Positions 51,813-62,258 of a stretch of 64,000 nucleotides of DNA are shown here, piece after piece (the stretch's first letter is position 1; each line of letters starts with the position of its first letter). The translations under genes were made by a program, and so were the position numbers. Below the pieces are notes generated by a model, which saw nothing but the letters and a program-made list of their open reading frames with translations, ran no database searches and was not told the origin of the DNA. This DNA is from Curvibacter sp. CHRR-16. Its GTDB lineage: Bacteria > Pseudomonadota > Gammaproteobacteria > Burkholderiales > Burkholderiaceae_C. The stretch is from the NCBI RefSeq assembly GCF_018474005.1, contig NZ_JAHCSH010000005.1, positions 186,001 to 250,000 on the forward strand. The letters run 5' to 3'.

Positions 51813-53309
51813 TTACTCTTTGGTGTTCGCGTCATCAGCGAACCAGTGCGCACGGGCTTTCAAAATCAGAGCCTTGGCTTCATCGGCACTTTGGCCAGTG
51901 ATATCAGTGAGCTCATCCACAGCCAGATCGGCCAAGTCATCACGGGTAGCAATGCCGGCTTCTGCCAACTTGCTGATCAACTCGGGCGTCAAGCCTTCCA
52001 AATCACGCAAATTGCGTGATGTTTCTTCCACATCCTCTTCTTGGGCAATTTCCATTGTCAGCAGTGCGTCTTTGGCACGGCTGCGCAGTTCATGCACGGT
52101 GTCTTCATCGAAGCTGTCGATTTCCAGCATCTCTTGCAGCGGCACATAAGCCACTTCTTCCAAGCTGCTAAAACCTTCGGCAATCAGGATGTCGGCGATT
52201 TCCTCGTCCACATCAAGCTTTTCCATGAACAGCTTGCGCAGGCTGCTGGTTTCATCGGCTTGCTTTTGAGCCGATTCAGCAGCGTCCATGATGTTGATTT
52301 TCCAGCCTGTCAGTTCGGACGCCAAGCGCACGTTCTGTCCGCCGCGGCCAATGGCAATGGCCAAGTTCTCTTCATCTACCACCACATCCATAGCGTGGCG
52401 CTCTTCATCTACCACGATGGATTGCACGTTGGCAGGAGCCAGAGCACCAATCACAAATTGAGCAGGATCTTCGCTCCACAGGACAATGTCCACGCGCTCG
52501 CCAGCCAACTCGTTGGTGACGGCGTTAACACGACTGCCACGCACGCCCACACAAGTACCAATGGGGTCGATGCGCTTGTCGTAAGCGTGTACGGCGATCT
52601 TGGCGCGTGAACCGGGATCACGGGCGCAGTTTTTGATCTCCAAGAGACCTTGCTCGATTTCGGGCACTTCTTGGCGGAACAGTTCGATCATGAATTCAGG
52701 AGCCGAACGCGACAACAAGATGGGCGCACCACGCAAAGTCAAATCCACTTCCATGATCATGGCGCGTACGCGGTCGCCATTGCGCAGGTTTTCCTTGGGG
52801 ATCATCTCAGCACGGCGCAGGCGGCCTTCCACGCGACCTGATTCGACAATCATGTCGCCTTTGTCCATGCGTTTGACGGTGCCAACAAAGATTTTTTCGC
52901 CGCGCGACATGAAATCGTTGAGCAGCATCTCGCGCTCTGCGTCACGGATTTTTTGCAAGATCACCTGCTTGGCTGCCATCGCACCAATACGACCAATGGT
53001 GACGGACTCGATGGGTTCCTCGATGTACTCGTCCACTTGGATGTCGGCAATTTGCTCACGTGCTTCGAACAACAAAATTTCTTGGTCGGGCAATTGCAAA
53101 CCTGCCTCGTCGGGCACCACATGCCAGCGACGGAAGGTTTCATAGTCCCCTGTGTCGCGATTGAGGGCCACGCGGATATCCACTTCGCCGTCAAAAAGCT
53201 TTTTGGTGGCTTGGGCCAACGCAGCTTCCACCGCGCCCATTACCACTTCACGTTCCACGTTTTTTTCACGGGAAATAGCTTCCACCAGCATCAACATTTC
53301 GCGATTCAT
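51813..53309 (-). CDS. nusA: Transcription termination/antitermination factor NusA
   Basis: 498-residue RNA polymerase-binding protein. The N-terminal domain is at about 1-125, an S1 domain near 135-200, and two KH domains run to about 345 ([23 protein letters not shown]). Two acidic C-terminal repeats with helix-hairpin-helix character ([40 protein letters not shown]) end the protein. It lies 36 bp after rimP. Confidence 0.97.
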   Translation of the reverse strand: MNREMLMLVEAISREKNVEREVVMGAVEAALAQATKKLFDGEVDIRVALNRDTGDYETFRRWHVVPDEAGLQLPDQEILLFEAREQIADIQVDEYIEEPIESVTIGRIGAMAAKQVILQKIRDAEREMLLNDFMSRGEKIFVGTVKRMDKGDMIVESGRVEGRLRRAEMIPKENLRNGDRVRAMIMEVDLTLRGAPILLSRSAPEFMIELFRQEVPEIEQGLLEIKNCARDPGSRAKIAVHAYDKRIDPIGTCVGVRGSRVNAVTNELAGERVDIVLWSEDPAQFVIGALAPANVQSIVVDEERHAMDVVVDEENLAIAIGRGGQNVRLASELTGWKINIMDAAESAQKQADETSSLRKLFMEKLDVDEEIADILIAEGFSSLEEVAYVPLQEMLEIDSFDEDTVHELRSRAKDALLTMEIAQEEDVEETSRNLRDLEGLTPELISKLAEAGIATRDDLADLAVDELTDITGQSADEAKALILKARAHWFADDANTKE

Positions 53310-53345
53310 GTCACTACTCTCCTGAATCTTCCAGTTATCAAATGC

Positions 53346-53924
53346 TCACTCTTGGCCAGCGCGGGTGGCGCGGCCTTTGAAATTCACAATCGGGGCCAAA
53401 CGGGCTTCACGCAGCTCGTCAAGCGCAAATCCCAAGGCGTTGAGCGGCAGCGGTTCGCGCTTTTTGCTCACTTTTTGCCCGGGCTTTACAGGTGGCTCAT
53501 CACTCCAGACGATTTGCCAGCCTGTTGAACCATCTGCGGCCAGAACTTTTTCCAGCGTGCCGCGAAATTTTTTGCGATTGGCGGCCACTTGACCACTTGC
53601 TTGCGTGCCAATAGGCTCCTTGAGGGTGATGTCAATCACCTCGCCGACAAAGCGTTCAAAATCTTGCTCATGGCGCAAGGGGCGATCAATTCCGGGGGAT
53701 GAGACTTCCAGGCGCTGGTAATCCACAGCCTCCACTTCCAGCGTAAATTGCAGCTGGCGTGTGACTTTTTCGCAGTCTTCGACGGTAACGAAAGTCTCGG
53801 GGGTGCCGCTTTGCCAAGGCATATCAATCGTGATGCGCAACAGGCCCCCAGCGGAACGCTCGATTTCCACCAAGTCATAACCCAGACCAGATACGGTTTG
53901 CTCAACGATTGTCTGCAATGCCAC
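53346..53924 (-). CDS. rimP: Ribosome maturation factor RimP
   Basis: 192-residue protein needed for 30S assembly. Two domains are seen: an N-terminal alpha/beta part (about 1-75) with YDLVEIERSAGGLLRITID, and an SH3-like C-terminal part from about 85. EVSSPGIDRPL near 72 is a family hallmark. The start is GTG at 53924, with AAAGGG about 11 bp upstream. It heads the nusA-infB operon. Confidence 0.93.
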   Translation of the reverse strand: MALQTIVEQTVSGLGYDLVEIERSAGGLLRITIDMPWQSGTPETFVTVEDCEKVTRQLQFTLEVEAVDYQRLEVSSPGIDRPLRHEQDFERFVGEVIDITLKEPIGTQASGQVAANRKKFRGTLEKVLAADGSTGWQIVWSDEPPVKPGQKVSKKREPLPLNALGFALDELREARLAPIVNFKGRATRAGQE

Positions 53925-53955
53925 GGATACAGCGCCCTTTCAAAATGGTTTGCCC

Positions 53956-53987
53956 AAAAAAAACGGGCGGTTAGTACCCGCCCGTTT
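53956..53987 (-). terminator. Terminator after yejF, before rimP
   Basis: Minus-strand 10-bp stem AAACGGGCGG/CCGCCCGTTT followed by a run of Ts, 49 bp past the yejF stop. It separates the yej operon from rimP, so the rimP promoter must lie in the following 30 bp or transcription must read through. Confidence 0.88.
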
Positions 53988-54036
53988 GGTCGTGAAGCTC
54001 GAATTGTAACTTAAATATCCTGCATATTCACTAGTC

Positions 54037-55662
54037 TCATAGGGGTTTTAGCGTTGTCAACGCCAATTCTTCGTGCGCCAAGGCTTTCACCACAGCAGCG
54101 TCATGGGTGATGAGCAGGTAGCTCAGGCCTTTGTCGCGTTGCAAGCCATGAAGCAGTAGTAGCACTTGCTGGGCGGTACTGCGATCGAGCGCACTGGTCG
54201 GCTCATCTAACACCAACAGCCGAGGCTGCACTACCAAAGCACGCGCCAAAGCCAAGCGCTGGCGCTGCCCACCAGAAAACTGGTGTGGATAGCGTTGTAG
54301 CAAGTCTGGCATAGCCTCTATCGTTAGTCCCACATCCGCCAATGCTTGCAGCACGTTTTGCTGGCGTTGTGCGGGAGGCATCGCAGGGAAATGCACGCGC
54401 AAACCCTCTTCCACCAGCGCCTGCACCGTCATGCGCGGTGACAGGGAGGCAAAAGGATCTTGGAATACCACCTGCACACAACGGCGCAGCGCGAGCTGTT
54501 GCTGGGCATTGCCAGTGCCATCAGTTGACCAAGCAAGTCCACCAATGCGTACCTCGCCATGCATGCGCACTGCGCGCGAATCTTCTAGCAAATGCAGTAC
54601 AGCCAGCGCCAAAGTGGACTTGCCACAGCCTGATGGCCCAGTCACGGCCAAGGTACGCCCTGCTCGCAATTGCAGCGATACCCCTTGCAACACCGGCACA
54701 AACGGGGGCTCCCACCATGCACGCCAACGCGTTTGCATCTGCCCTAGAGCGTTGCGCCAACCGTTTTTGGCGTTGGGCAAGCCCCATCGTAGGGTTGTTT
54801 GGGCATATGCCACATGCAAGTCGCGCACCTCCAGCAACATATCCGTGCTGGGCAGCATGGGTTGGACTGGTACAGCGCTGATGGGAGCCAGCAGCATTTG
54901 GGTATAGGGGTGCTGCGGCGTGTGTAGCACCTGCGCTGTGGGGCCTTGCTCTACCGCACGGCCTTTTTCCATCACCACCACCTGTTGGGCAAAGTGCGCC
55001 ATCAGAGGCAAGTCGTGGGTGATGAGCACGATGGCCGTGCCGTACTGCCGCTGTAAGCGCTGCATCAACGCCAGCATGCTTTGGCGCAAGTCGGCATCCA
55101 GCGCCGTTGTGGGCTCATCGGCCAGCAAGACCTTGGGTTTGCACGCCAGTGCCATGGCCAATAGCACGCGCTGGCGTTGCCCGCCCGAGAGTTGATGCGG
55201 GTAAGTCCTGGCCCGCTGGGTTGGGTTGTCCAAGCCCACGTCTGCTATCAATTCAATAGCTGCTGCAGCAGCATCCACGGGCTTTAGAGCCTGTTTTTCC
55301 TCTAAAACTTCGGCAATTTGTTGACCTATGGGCATGAGTGGATTGAGCGCCGTCATGGGCTCCTGAAACGCCATGCCGATGACAGCGCCGCGCAAAGCAC
55401 GCAGCTGCTCACGGTTTTGCTGCAGCAAATTGATGCGTTGGCCGGCATGCTCCAGCCAGATAGCGCCGCTGACCTGCGCGTGCCTAGGTAACAAGCCCAT
55501 GATGGCCAGGGCAGTCAGCGTTTTGCCTGAGCCGGACTCCCCTACCAGCGCCAATCGCTCGCCCGCATCCACCGACCAGTTCACACTGTCGATCAGCGTG
55601 CGGGCTGTCTGCTCTGGCCCTGCCGGTAAGCGCACACTCAAGTTGTCCACGTGCAGCAGCAT
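54037..55662 (-). CDS. yejF: Peptide ABC transporter ATPase YejF (two ATPase domains fused)
   Basis: 541-residue cytoplasmic ATPase with two complete ABC modules. The first has VGESGSGKT near 38, LSGGQRQRVLLAMA near 158 and LLADEPTTALD near 180. The second has GPSGCGKST near 344, FSGGQRQRLALARA near 463 and VLDEPTSALD near 486. The ATG at 55662 has GGAGG 7 bp upstream and overlaps the yejE stop by one base. Part of the first module (QALKPVDAAAAAIELIA) is encoded by a repeat copy at 55244-55291. It powers the YejABEF importer. Confidence 0.93.
   Translation of the reverse strand: MLLHVDNLSVRLPAGPEQTARTLIDSVNWSVDAGERLALVGESGSGKTLTALAIMGLLPRHAQVSGAIWLEHAGQRINLLQQNREQLRALRGAVIGMAFQEPMTALNPLMPIGQQIAEVLEEKQALKPVDAAAAAIELIADVGLDNPTQRARTYPHQLSGGQRQRVLLAMALACKPKVLLADEPTTALDADLRQSMLALMQRLQRQYGTAIVLITHDLPLMAHFAQQVVVMEKGRAVEQGPTAQVLHTPQHPYTQMLLAPISAVPVQPMLPSTDMLLEVRDLHVAYAQTTLRWGLPNAKNGWRNALGQMQTRWRAWWEPPFVPVLQGVSLQLRAGRTLAVTGPSGCGKSTLALAVLHLLEDSRAVRMHGEVRIGGLAWSTDGTGNAQQQLALRRCVQVVFQDPFASLSPRMTVQALVEEGLRVHFPAMPPAQRQQNVLQALADVGLTIEAMPDLLQRYPHQFSGGQRQRLALARALVVQPRLLVLDEPTSALDRSTAQQVLLLLHGLQRDKGLSYLLITHDAAVVKALAHEELALTTLKPL
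55244..55291 (+). repeat. Copy of the repeat inside yejF
   Basis: Plus-strand GCTATCAATTCAATAGC, then CAGCA, ACGGGCTTT and GCC, followed by TGTTTTT. By recall this resembles short interspersed elements common in Acidovorax/Comamonas-type genomes. It is antisense to yejF and keeps the frame open. Confidence 0.75.
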
Positions 55663-56759
55663 CACACGCCCTCCTGCCGAGGATCCAGTGCGTCACGCAA
55701 AGCATCTCCAATCAAGGTGAGCAGCAGCAGCGTGAGCACAAGCAAACCAAAGGTGGAGAGCGAAATCCACCACGCATCGATATTGGCCTTGCCTTGGGCC
55801 AGCAGCTCGCCCAGTGATGGCGTGCCCGGTGGAACGCCCAAGCCCAAAAAGTCCAGCGAAGTGAGCGCCAAAATGGCCCCACTCATGCGAAATGGCAAGA
55901 ACGTGACCACCGGCGTGAGGCTATTGGGCAGGATATGCCGCCACACGATGCCCGCATGTGACACGCCCAGAGCCCTAGCGGCGCGCACATAGTCGAGCTG
56001 GCGATTGCGCAAAAACTCGGCGCGCACATAGTCCGACAGGCCCATCCAGCCGAACAAACTGAGCAACACCAGTAGCAAACCTACACTGGGCGAGAGTACT
56101 GCGCTCACGATGATGAGCAGGTACAACTCGGGCATGGAACCCCAAATTTCGATCAGTCGCTGCAGTGCCAAGTCAGTGCGCCCACCCCAATAGCCTTGCA
56201 ATGCCCCCATGGCCACGCCCAGCAACACGCCGGTGCACGTAAGCCCCAGCGCGAACAAGATGCTGACGCGAAAGCCGTACAGCAACTGGGCCAGCACATC
56301 ACGCCCCCGGTCATCGGTACCCAGCCAGTTGTCGCCGCTGGGAGCCGCCGGATTGGGCATGGTGGCGAAGTAGTTCAAGGTTTTGGGGCCGTAGCGATTG
56401 GGGGTGTACAGCGCCCAGTTGCCCGGTTGGCTAAAGCGCTGCTGCACAAACGGGTCGGCGTAGTCCGTGGGGGTAACAAAGTTGCCACCAAAGCTTGTCT
56501 CGGGGTAGTCATTCCACAGCGGCCAGTACCACTGGTCTTGGTAGTGCACAAGCAGCGGTTTGTCGTTGGACACCAGTTCAGCCCCCAGACTGAGCAGCAC
56601 CATGGCTGTGAGCAGCCACAAACTCCACAAGCCACGGCGCTGGCGGGCAAAACGCTGCCAAGCGCGCCGCCATGGCGAGGCGGCTGGCACAACAACCGCG
56701 GGTACAGACGCCTCGGTAGGCATGGTGGTCAGTGCAGAAGGCTGGGAGGTGAAGCTCAT
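55662..56759 (-). CDS. yejE: Peptide ABC transporter permease YejE
   Basis: 365-residue inner-membrane permease of the DppC/OppC class. One helix is near residues 40-58. A periplasmic insertion follows (YPETSFGGNFVTPTDYADP, NWLGTDDRGRDVLAQLLYG near 145). The transport domain has RAARALGVSHAGIVWRHILPN near 280. The ATG at 56759 is used; a GTG two codons earlier is possible. It lies 12 bp after yejB. Confidence 0.93.
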   Translation of the reverse strand: MSFTSQPSALTTMPTEASVPAVVVPAASPWRRAWQRFARQRRGLWSLWLLTAMVLLSLGAELVSNDKPLLVHYQDQWYWPLWNDYPETSFGGNFVTPTDYADPFVQQRFSQPGNWALYTPNRYGPKTLNYFATMPNPAAPSGDNWLGTDDRGRDVLAQLLYGFRVSILFALGLTCTGVLLGVAMGALQGYWGGRTDLALQRLIEIWGSMPELYLLIIVSAVLSPSVGLLLVLLSLFGWMGLSDYVRAEFLRNRQLDYVRAARALGVSHAGIVWRHILPNSLTPVVTFLPFRMSGAILALTSLDFLGLGVPPGTPSLGELLAQGKANIDAWWISLSTFGLLVLTLLLLTLIGDALRDALDPRQEGV

Positions 56760-56771
56760 GGGCACACAGGC

Positions 56772-57803
56772 TTAATCAAACGTGACACGGGGATCCACCC
56801 AGGCGTAGCAAAGGTCGGAGATGAGTTTGGTAACCAAACCCACCAGCGTGAACAGATAGAGCGTGCCCATGACCACCGGGTAGTCGCGCCGTATCACACT
56901 CTCGTAGCTCAGCAGGCCCAGCCCGTCGAGCGAGAACAGCGTCTCCACGAGCAGCGATCCGGTGAAAAACGCACCCACAAAAGCAGCCGGAAAGCCCGTG
57001 ACGATGGGCAGCAAGGCATTGCGCAGCACGTGGGCGTAGAGCACGCGCCGCTCACTCAGCCCTTTGGCCTGCGCGGTCAGCACGTATTGCTTGCGAATCT
57101 CTTCCAACATGGCATTGCGCGTGAGCATGGTGGTCACGGCAAAACTGCCCACCACCATGGCCAGCACCGGCAGGGCAATATGCCAGAGGTAGTCCACCAC
57201 CTTGGCCCCCCAACTCAGTTCGGCCCAATGGGGCGATGTCAGCCCCCGCAGCGGAAACCACTGCAACTGACCACCAAACACCACCAAGAGCGCCACCCCC
57301 AGCACAAAACCCGGTATCGCATAGCCCAAGAGCACCACCACGGTGCTCCAAGTATCAAAACGCGAACCAGCCCGCACCGCCTTGGCCACGCCCAGCGGCA
57401 CCGCCACCAAGTAGCTGATGAAAAACGTCCACAGGCCCAAGCTCATGGACACGGGCAATTTGTCCCACACCAAGCTGGCAACCGAGCGGTTTTGGTAAAA
57501 GCTCTGCCCCAAATCGAAGCGGGCAAATTGCCAGAGCATGTCCACAAAGCGTTGTGGTGCGGGCTTGTCAAATCCGTACAGCGCTTTGATCTGTTCCAAA
57601 CGCTTGTCGTCCACGCCTTGTGCACCGCGGTACTGCAAGCCACCTTCGGCCGCCGCACCAGCGCCCGTACCGACTTTGGCTTCGGCCAAGTACTGCTCCA
57701 CCGGCCCACCGGGTACGAACTGGATCACCACGAATGTGAGCAGCAGCACACCCAGCAGCGTGGGCAGCATGAGCAAAATGCGCTTGAGGGTGTAGGCCAG
57801 CAT
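56772..57803 (-). CDS. yejB: Peptide ABC transporter permease YejB
   Basis: 343-residue permease of the DppB/OppB class, with MLAYTLKRILLMLPTLLGVLLL at the start and the coupling loop EEIRKQYVLTAQAKGLSERRVLYAHVLRNALLP near 235. In the E. coli family this system imports microcin C and peptides. It lies 9 bp after yejA. Confidence 0.94.
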   Translation of the reverse strand: MLAYTLKRILLMLPTLLGVLLLTFVVIQFVPGGPVEQYLAEAKVGTGAGAAAEGGLQYRGAQGVDDKRLEQIKALYGFDKPAPQRFVDMLWQFARFDLGQSFYQNRSVASLVWDKLPVSMSLGLWTFFISYLVAVPLGVAKAVRAGSRFDTWSTVVVLLGYAIPGFVLGVALLVVFGGQLQWFPLRGLTSPHWAELSWGAKVVDYLWHIALPVLAMVVGSFAVTTMLTRNAMLEEIRKQYVLTAQAKGLSERRVLYAHVLRNALLPIVTGFPAAFVGAFFTGSLLVETLFSLDGLGLLSYESVIRRDYPVVMGTLYLFTLVGLVTKLISDLCYAWVDPRVTFD

Positions 57804-57812
57804 GCAAGGTCT

Positions 57813-59648
57813 TTATGGTTGGGTTGGTTTGGCCCACCACATGTCCATGGCCCAAGTCTCCACATTGGCATAGGGCGGCATAGCAGGGGGATGGTCTAGG
57901 TGCCACGCGTTGTACACCAAGCGGTGGGTGCTGGCGTACCACTGGGGCACCAGATAGTAGCCATGGGCGATAACGCGATCCAAGGCACGGCACGCGCTTT
58001 GCAGCTCGGCCTGCGATGTGGCCTGCGTCATGCGGGCAATCAGCGCATCGACCACCGGGCTTTGCACGCCACTGAGGTTGCCCGAGTCTTCTTGGCGCGC
58101 TGCGGCGCTGCCAAACAGATCGGCGTACTCTTGCCCGGGGTTGTGCGTGCCGCCAAAGGCGATGGAGGTGATGTCGAAATCAAACTTTTGCAGCCGCTGC
58201 TGGTAGAGCGAAAAATCCACCGGACGAAAAACCAACCGCACCCCTATCTTCTCTAGGTTGCGCATCCACGGGGTGACCATGCGTGCACCGGTCTCGGCAC
58301 TGTCGAGGTACTCCAGCTCCAAAGGCTGGCCTTGTGCGTTGCGCAGAGCACCATCGCGCCACGCCCACCCGGCTTGGGCCAGCAGGGTTTGGGCTTGGCG
58401 CAGGTGTTGGCGCAAATCGTCTGGGCTGCGGTTGACTGGGGGCGTCAGCATGGGGCCGACCACCGCGTCGTAGTGGCTGCCTAGCTGCTTGCGCCAGGGC
58501 TCCAGCAGGGCCAACTCGGCCGCGCTGGCGAGGCCTTGCGCCTGGCAGACGGTATTGCCAAACAAGCCTTGCACACGGCTGTAGGCGCTGTAAAAGAGCT
58601 GGCGATTCATCCACTCAAAGTCCATCGCCAGCGCCAAGGCTTGGCGCACCCGCACGTCTTGCAACAAGGGGCGGCGGGTGTTGAGCACGTAGCTCTGAAA
58701 GCCCGTGGGTTGCTGGTGGGTGAATTCGCCCTTGACCAACTCGCCCGTATCAAAGCGCCGCCCAGTGACCCGGCGCGCCCAATCGGTCGCCGAGAAAAAG
58801 CGCATCAGGTCAAATTCACCGGCCTTGAGCGCCTCCAGCCGGGCTGTGCTGTCTTGGTAAATTTTGACCGTGATGGCATCGAAATTGCCAGTGCCGATGC
58901 GCACATTCAGATGGCGCCCCCAGTACTGCGGGTCGCGTACATAGGTGATGTCTTTGCCAAATACCACCGGGCCTATGCGGTAAGGGCCGCTGGCAATTGG
59001 GATGTCCGTCACGATCTGGTCTAGCGGCTTGGGTTTGCCACCCTCCTCGCCCCAGCGGTGGCTAAAGATGGGCATGCTGCCCACCGTCAAGGGCAGTTCA
59101 CGCAGCGGCTTGTGAAAGCGAAATCGCACTAACCGCTCGGCCAACACATCGGCACCGGCCACGTCTTGCAGCGTGGTGCGCCAGCCGGGCGAGGCTTGCG
59201 GGCTCATCAGCATATCCAGGCTGTGCTTCACATCGCGGGCCAGCACTGGGTCGCCGTTGTGAAAGCGCGCCACAGGGCGCAGGCGAAACGTGGCGCTCAA
59301 GCCATCGGCTGCCACACTCACATCGTCTGCCAAGAGGCCATAGGCAGATGCTGTTTCGTCCAAGGCTGGTGTGAGCAGGCTCTCAAACAACAGCGCGCCC
59401 AAGTAGGCTGGGGCGCTGCCTTTGATGCTGAAAGGGTTGTATTTATCGAACGTCGAGGTGCGCAAATTGCTCACCAGCCGCAAGGTGCCTCCTTTGGGCG
59501 CTTGGGGGTTCACGTAGTCAAAGTGTGCAAAGCCATTCGGGTATTTCAACTGCCCCCATAGGGCGTAGCCATGGGCTGCCCATGCCGATGTTTGCAGCAC
59601 AACCCAAGCAAAGATTAGAGAGCCAACCCAAAATACACAGCGACGCAT
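57813..59648 (-). CDS. yejA: Periplasmic peptide-binding protein YejA
   Basis: 611-residue family-5 solute-binding protein that delivers peptides to YejBEF. The start at 59648 gives a clear signal peptide ([15 protein letters not shown]...SAWAA, about 25 residues). Family features include [20 protein letters not shown] near 53 and [16 protein letters not shown]-type sequence near 120. The longer frame to 59768 overlaps fabI and is not supported. It is divergent from fabI with 43 bp between the starts. Confidence 0.93.
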   Translation of the reverse strand: MRRCVFWVGSLIFAWVVLQTSAWAAHGYALWGQLKYPNGFAHFDYVNPQAPKGGTLRLVSNLRTSTFDKYNPFSIKGSAPAYLGALLFESLLTPALDETASAYGLLADDVSVAADGLSATFRLRPVARFHNGDPVLARDVKHSLDMLMSPQASPGWRTTLQDVAGADVLAERLVRFRFHKPLRELPLTVGSMPIFSHRWGEEGGKPKPLDQIVTDIPIASGPYRIGPVVFGKDITYVRDPQYWGRHLNVRIGTGNFDAITVKIYQDSTARLEALKAGEFDLMRFFSATDWARRVTGRRFDTGELVKGEFTHQQPTGFQSYVLNTRRPLLQDVRVRQALALAMDFEWMNRQLFYSAYSRVQGLFGNTVCQAQGLASAAELALLEPWRKQLGSHYDAVVGPMLTPPVNRSPDDLRQHLRQAQTLLAQAGWAWRDGALRNAQGQPLELEYLDSAETGARMVTPWMRNLEKIGVRLVFRPVDFSLYQQRLQKFDFDITSIAFGGTHNPGQEYADLFGSAAARQEDSGNLSGVQSPVVDALIARMTQATSQAELQSACRALDRVIAHGYYLVPQWYASTHRLVYNAWHLDHPPAMPPYANVETWAMDMWWAKPTQP

Positions 59649-59691
59649 GCGACAATTCTGCCTTACATCAAGTATTTCGCATGAGGAAGAT

Positions 59692-60489
59692 ATGGGTTTT
59701 CTTGCCGGCAAAAAGCTGCTCATCACAGGCGTACTGTCCAACCGTTCTATTGCGTATGGCATTGCCAAAGCCTGCCACCAACAAGGCGCTGAACTGGCCT
59801 TTAGCTACGTGGGTGAGCGCTTCAAAGACCGCATCACCGAGTTTGCGGCCGAGTTCGATTCCAAGCTGATATTCGATTGCGATGTGGCAGACGATGCCCA
59901 AATCGAGCGCATGTTTGCTGATCTAGGCCAACACTGGGGCCAGTTCGACGGCTTTGTGCACAGCATTGGTTTTGCCCCCCGCGAAGCCATTGCAGGCAAT
60001 TTCTTGGACGGTTTGAGCCGTGAGAATTTCCGCATTGCGCACGATATCAGCGCATACAGCTTCCCCGCCATGGCCAAAGCGGCCCTGCCCTACCTGAACG
60101 ACAAGTCTGCCCTCTTGACGCTGAGCTATTTGGGCGCAGACCGCATCATCCCCAACTACAACACCATGGGTTTGGCCAAAGCCTCGTTGGAAGCCTCGGT
60201 GCGTTACTTGGCCGAAGCCGTGGGTAGCCTGCCCGATGGCCGCAGCATCCGCGTCAACGGCATCAGCGCGGGCCCCATCAAGACTTTGGCTGCCAGCGGC
60301 ATCAAAGACTTTGGCAAGCTCTTGTCCATGGTGGCTGCAGCGGCACCAACACGCCGCAACGTCACCATTGACGAGGTAGGCAATGTAGCCGCCTTCTTCA
60401 TGAGTGATTTGGCCTCAGGCGTGACTGCTGAAGTCACCTTCGTGGACTGCGGTCACAACAAAACCATGGGCGTGGCTGAAAACGCCTAA
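59692..60489 (+). CDS. fabI: Enoyl-[acyl-carrier-protein] reductase (NADH) FabI
   Basis: 265-residue short-chain dehydrogenase-type enzyme for the last step of each fatty-acid elongation round and the target of triclosan in other bacteria. FabI-type active residues are Tyr146, Tyr156 and Lys163 ([19 protein letters not shown]). The cofactor motif [13 protein letters not shown] is near 13. The ATG at 59692 follows GAGGAAGAT. It is divergent from the yej operon. Confidence 0.96.
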   Translation: MGFLAGKKLLITGVLSNRSIAYGIAKACHQQGAELAFSYVGERFKDRITEFAAEFDSKLIFDCDVADDAQIERMFADLGQHWGQFDGFVHSIGFAPREAIAGNFLDGLSRENFRIAHDISAYSFPAMAKAALPYLNDKSALLTLSYLGADRIIPNYNTMGLAKASLEASVRYLAEAVGSLPDGRSIRVNGISAGPIKTLAASGIKDFGKLLSMVAAAAPTRRNVTIDEVGNVAAFFMSDLASGVTAEVTFVDCGHNKTMGVAENA

Positions 60490-60498
60490 ACCCCACCG

Positions 60499-60523
60499 TG
60501 TTAAGCCGCAAAGCGGCTTAACA
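60499..60523. terminator. Inverted repeat between convergent fabI and ybaL
   Basis: Perfect 11-bp arms TGTTAAGCCGC/GCGGCTTAACA around AAA, covering the ybaL stop codon and ending 34 bp past the fabI stop. There is no T-run on either side, so it may be a weak or Rho-assisted terminator or an mRNA-protecting hairpin for both genes. Confidence 0.5.
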
Positions 60524-62192
60524 CATGGCTGGTCATGCCCTTGGCCAGCTCTTCTTCCCCATAGAAAACCGTGGTCTGCGCCTCTTGGCGAAGCAAGGTG
60601 GTTTCATCTTCACTCTGGGTGCGCAACACAATCTCGATGCTTGGATTGAGTGTGCGGGCGGTCGCAATCATTTGCCGTGCATCCAGTGAATCCGGACTGG
60701 CGATAACCAACATGGCTGCATGTGCTATGTGGGCTTGCACCAGCACTTCGGGCTCTGCTGCATTGCCCGACACTGCAGCCATCCCTTGCTTGCGTAAATC
60801 CTCCACCAACTCGCGATTTTGCTCAGCCACCACACAGGGAATAGCGCGTTCGTGCAGCGCTTGGGCAATGCGTTTACCCACACGACCATAGCCCACCAAC
60901 ACCACTTGTTGGGACAAATATTTGCGTTCGGTGCTCATTGGCAACTCGGCAAACGGGTCTTGCCGGATCTCCAAAGTACGCGCATAACTGGATCGCTCTA
61001 GCACCCAGCGTCGCAGTGGTTCAATAGCGGTGAACAAAAAGGGATTGATGGCGATGGAAATGAGCGCAGCAGCGAGCACCAAACTCATACCTTCGGTGCT
61101 GAACAAGCCCAAGGCCTGCCCCAAGCCTGCCAAGATGAAGGAAAACTCTCCTATCTGCGCCAAGCTGACCGCGACGGTAAAAGCCGTGTTGAGCGGGTAA
61201 CGAAACACCAGCACTAAAGTGGCAGCCGCCAACGATTTGCCCACAATCACAATCGCAACGGCTCCCAGCACATACCATGGTTTTTGTACCAATATGCTGG
61301 GATCAAACAGCATGCCGACCGCCACAAAAAAGAGCACAGAAAATGCATCGCGCAGCGGTAAGGACTCCTCTGCAGCACGGTGGCTGAATTCAGATTCGCG
61401 CATCACCATGCCAGCGAAAAATGCCCCAAGAGCAAACGAGACGTGGAACAGTTTGGCCGCCCCGTAAGCAATGCCCAGTGCAACAGCCACCACCGCCAGT
61501 GTGAACAATTCGCGTGAACCGGTCTTGGACACGTGCCACAACAGCTTGGGCAAGGCTTTGCGCCCCACCACCAGCATGAGGGCAATGAAGGCGCCTACCT
61601 GCAGCAAAGTTTGCCCAATAGTGATCCACAATGACTCATGATTGGCTAGCGCTGCAGATTGGCCCCCCAGCATGCCAGCCAAGGGCGGCAGCAAAATCAG
61701 CACCAACACGGTAGCCAAGTCTTCCACCACCAACCAGCCAATGGCGATGCGTCCATTCATCGAATCCACCAAACCACGCACCTCTAGGGCTTTGAGCAAT
61801 ACCACTGTGCTAGCGCATGAGAGGCAGAGACCAAAAATCAGCGCATTGCCAACATTCCAACCCCACCAAGTAGCCAAGCCGACCCCCAGCACGGTGGCCA
61901 GACCCATTTGCACAATGGCGCCGGGTACCGCCAAGCGTTTGACTGCCAGCAGATCGGCCGGTGAAAAATGCAAGCCCACGCCAAACATCAGCAGCATGAC
62001 GCCGATTTCTGAGAGCTGGGATGCAATGCCTACATCCCCCACAAAGCCCGGGGTGGCTGGGCCGATCAGAATGCCTGCCAGCAGATAGCCCACCAAAGCA
62101 GGCAGCTTGATGCGTTCAGCCGCAAAGCCGAGCACCAAGGCGAAAACAAAGCCCACCGCGACGGTGGAAATGAGTGAGACATCGTGTTCCAT
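60501..62192 (-). CDS. ybaL: Cation:proton antiporter, KefB/YbaL type (CPA2) with NAD-binding domain
   Basis: 563-residue inner-membrane transporter. A membrane domain of about 12-13 helices (to about residue 390) includes GYLLAGILIGPATPGF near 36 and SCASTVVLLKALEVRG near 125. It is followed by a cytoplasmic TrkA-N/KTN Rossmann domain starting VVLVGYGRVGKRIAQAL near 425. Length and layout match E. coli YbaL. Potassium or sodium exchange for protons is likely. It is convergent with fabI. Confidence 0.87.
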   Translation of the reverse strand: MEHDVSLISTVAVGFVFALVLGFAAERIKLPALVGYLLAGILIGPATPGFVGDVGIASQLSEIGVMLLMFGVGLHFSPADLLAVKRLAVPGAIVQMGLATVLGVGLATWWGWNVGNALIFGLCLSCASTVVLLKALEVRGLVDSMNGRIAIGWLVVEDLATVLVLILLPPLAGMLGGQSAALANHESLWITIGQTLLQVGAFIALMLVVGRKALPKLLWHVSKTGSRELFTLAVVAVALGIAYGAAKLFHVSFALGAFFAGMVMRESEFSHRAAEESLPLRDAFSVLFFVAVGMLFDPSILVQKPWYVLGAVAIVIVGKSLAAATLVLVFRYPLNTAFTVAVSLAQIGEFSFILAGLGQALGLFSTEGMSLVLAAALISIAINPFLFTAIEPLRRWVLERSSYARTLEIRQDPFAELPMSTERKYLSQQVVLVGYGRVGKRIAQALHERAIPCVVAEQNRELVEDLRKQGMAAVSGNAAEPEVLVQAHIAHAAMLVIASPDSLDARQMIATARTLNPSIEIVLRTQSEDETTLLRQEAQTTVFYGEEELAKGMTSHVLSRFAA

Positions 62193-62258
62193 AGCGTGCG
62201 GCGATTGTGCATGCGCATGCCCGCATCACCGCACTCCTATGGCCTAGATCTGCTAGGG

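Noticed and set aside
49392-52019. An 875-codon open frame on the plus strand opposite infB and the end of nusA
   Set aside because: It is antisense to two certain genes, its protein is Phe/His/Gly/Leu-rich with no recognisable domain, and it arises from codon bias of infB.
56196-57899. A 567-codon open frame on the plus strand opposite yejE and yejB
   Set aside because: It is His/Gln/Arg-rich, has no family features and is fully explained as the shadow of the two permease genes.
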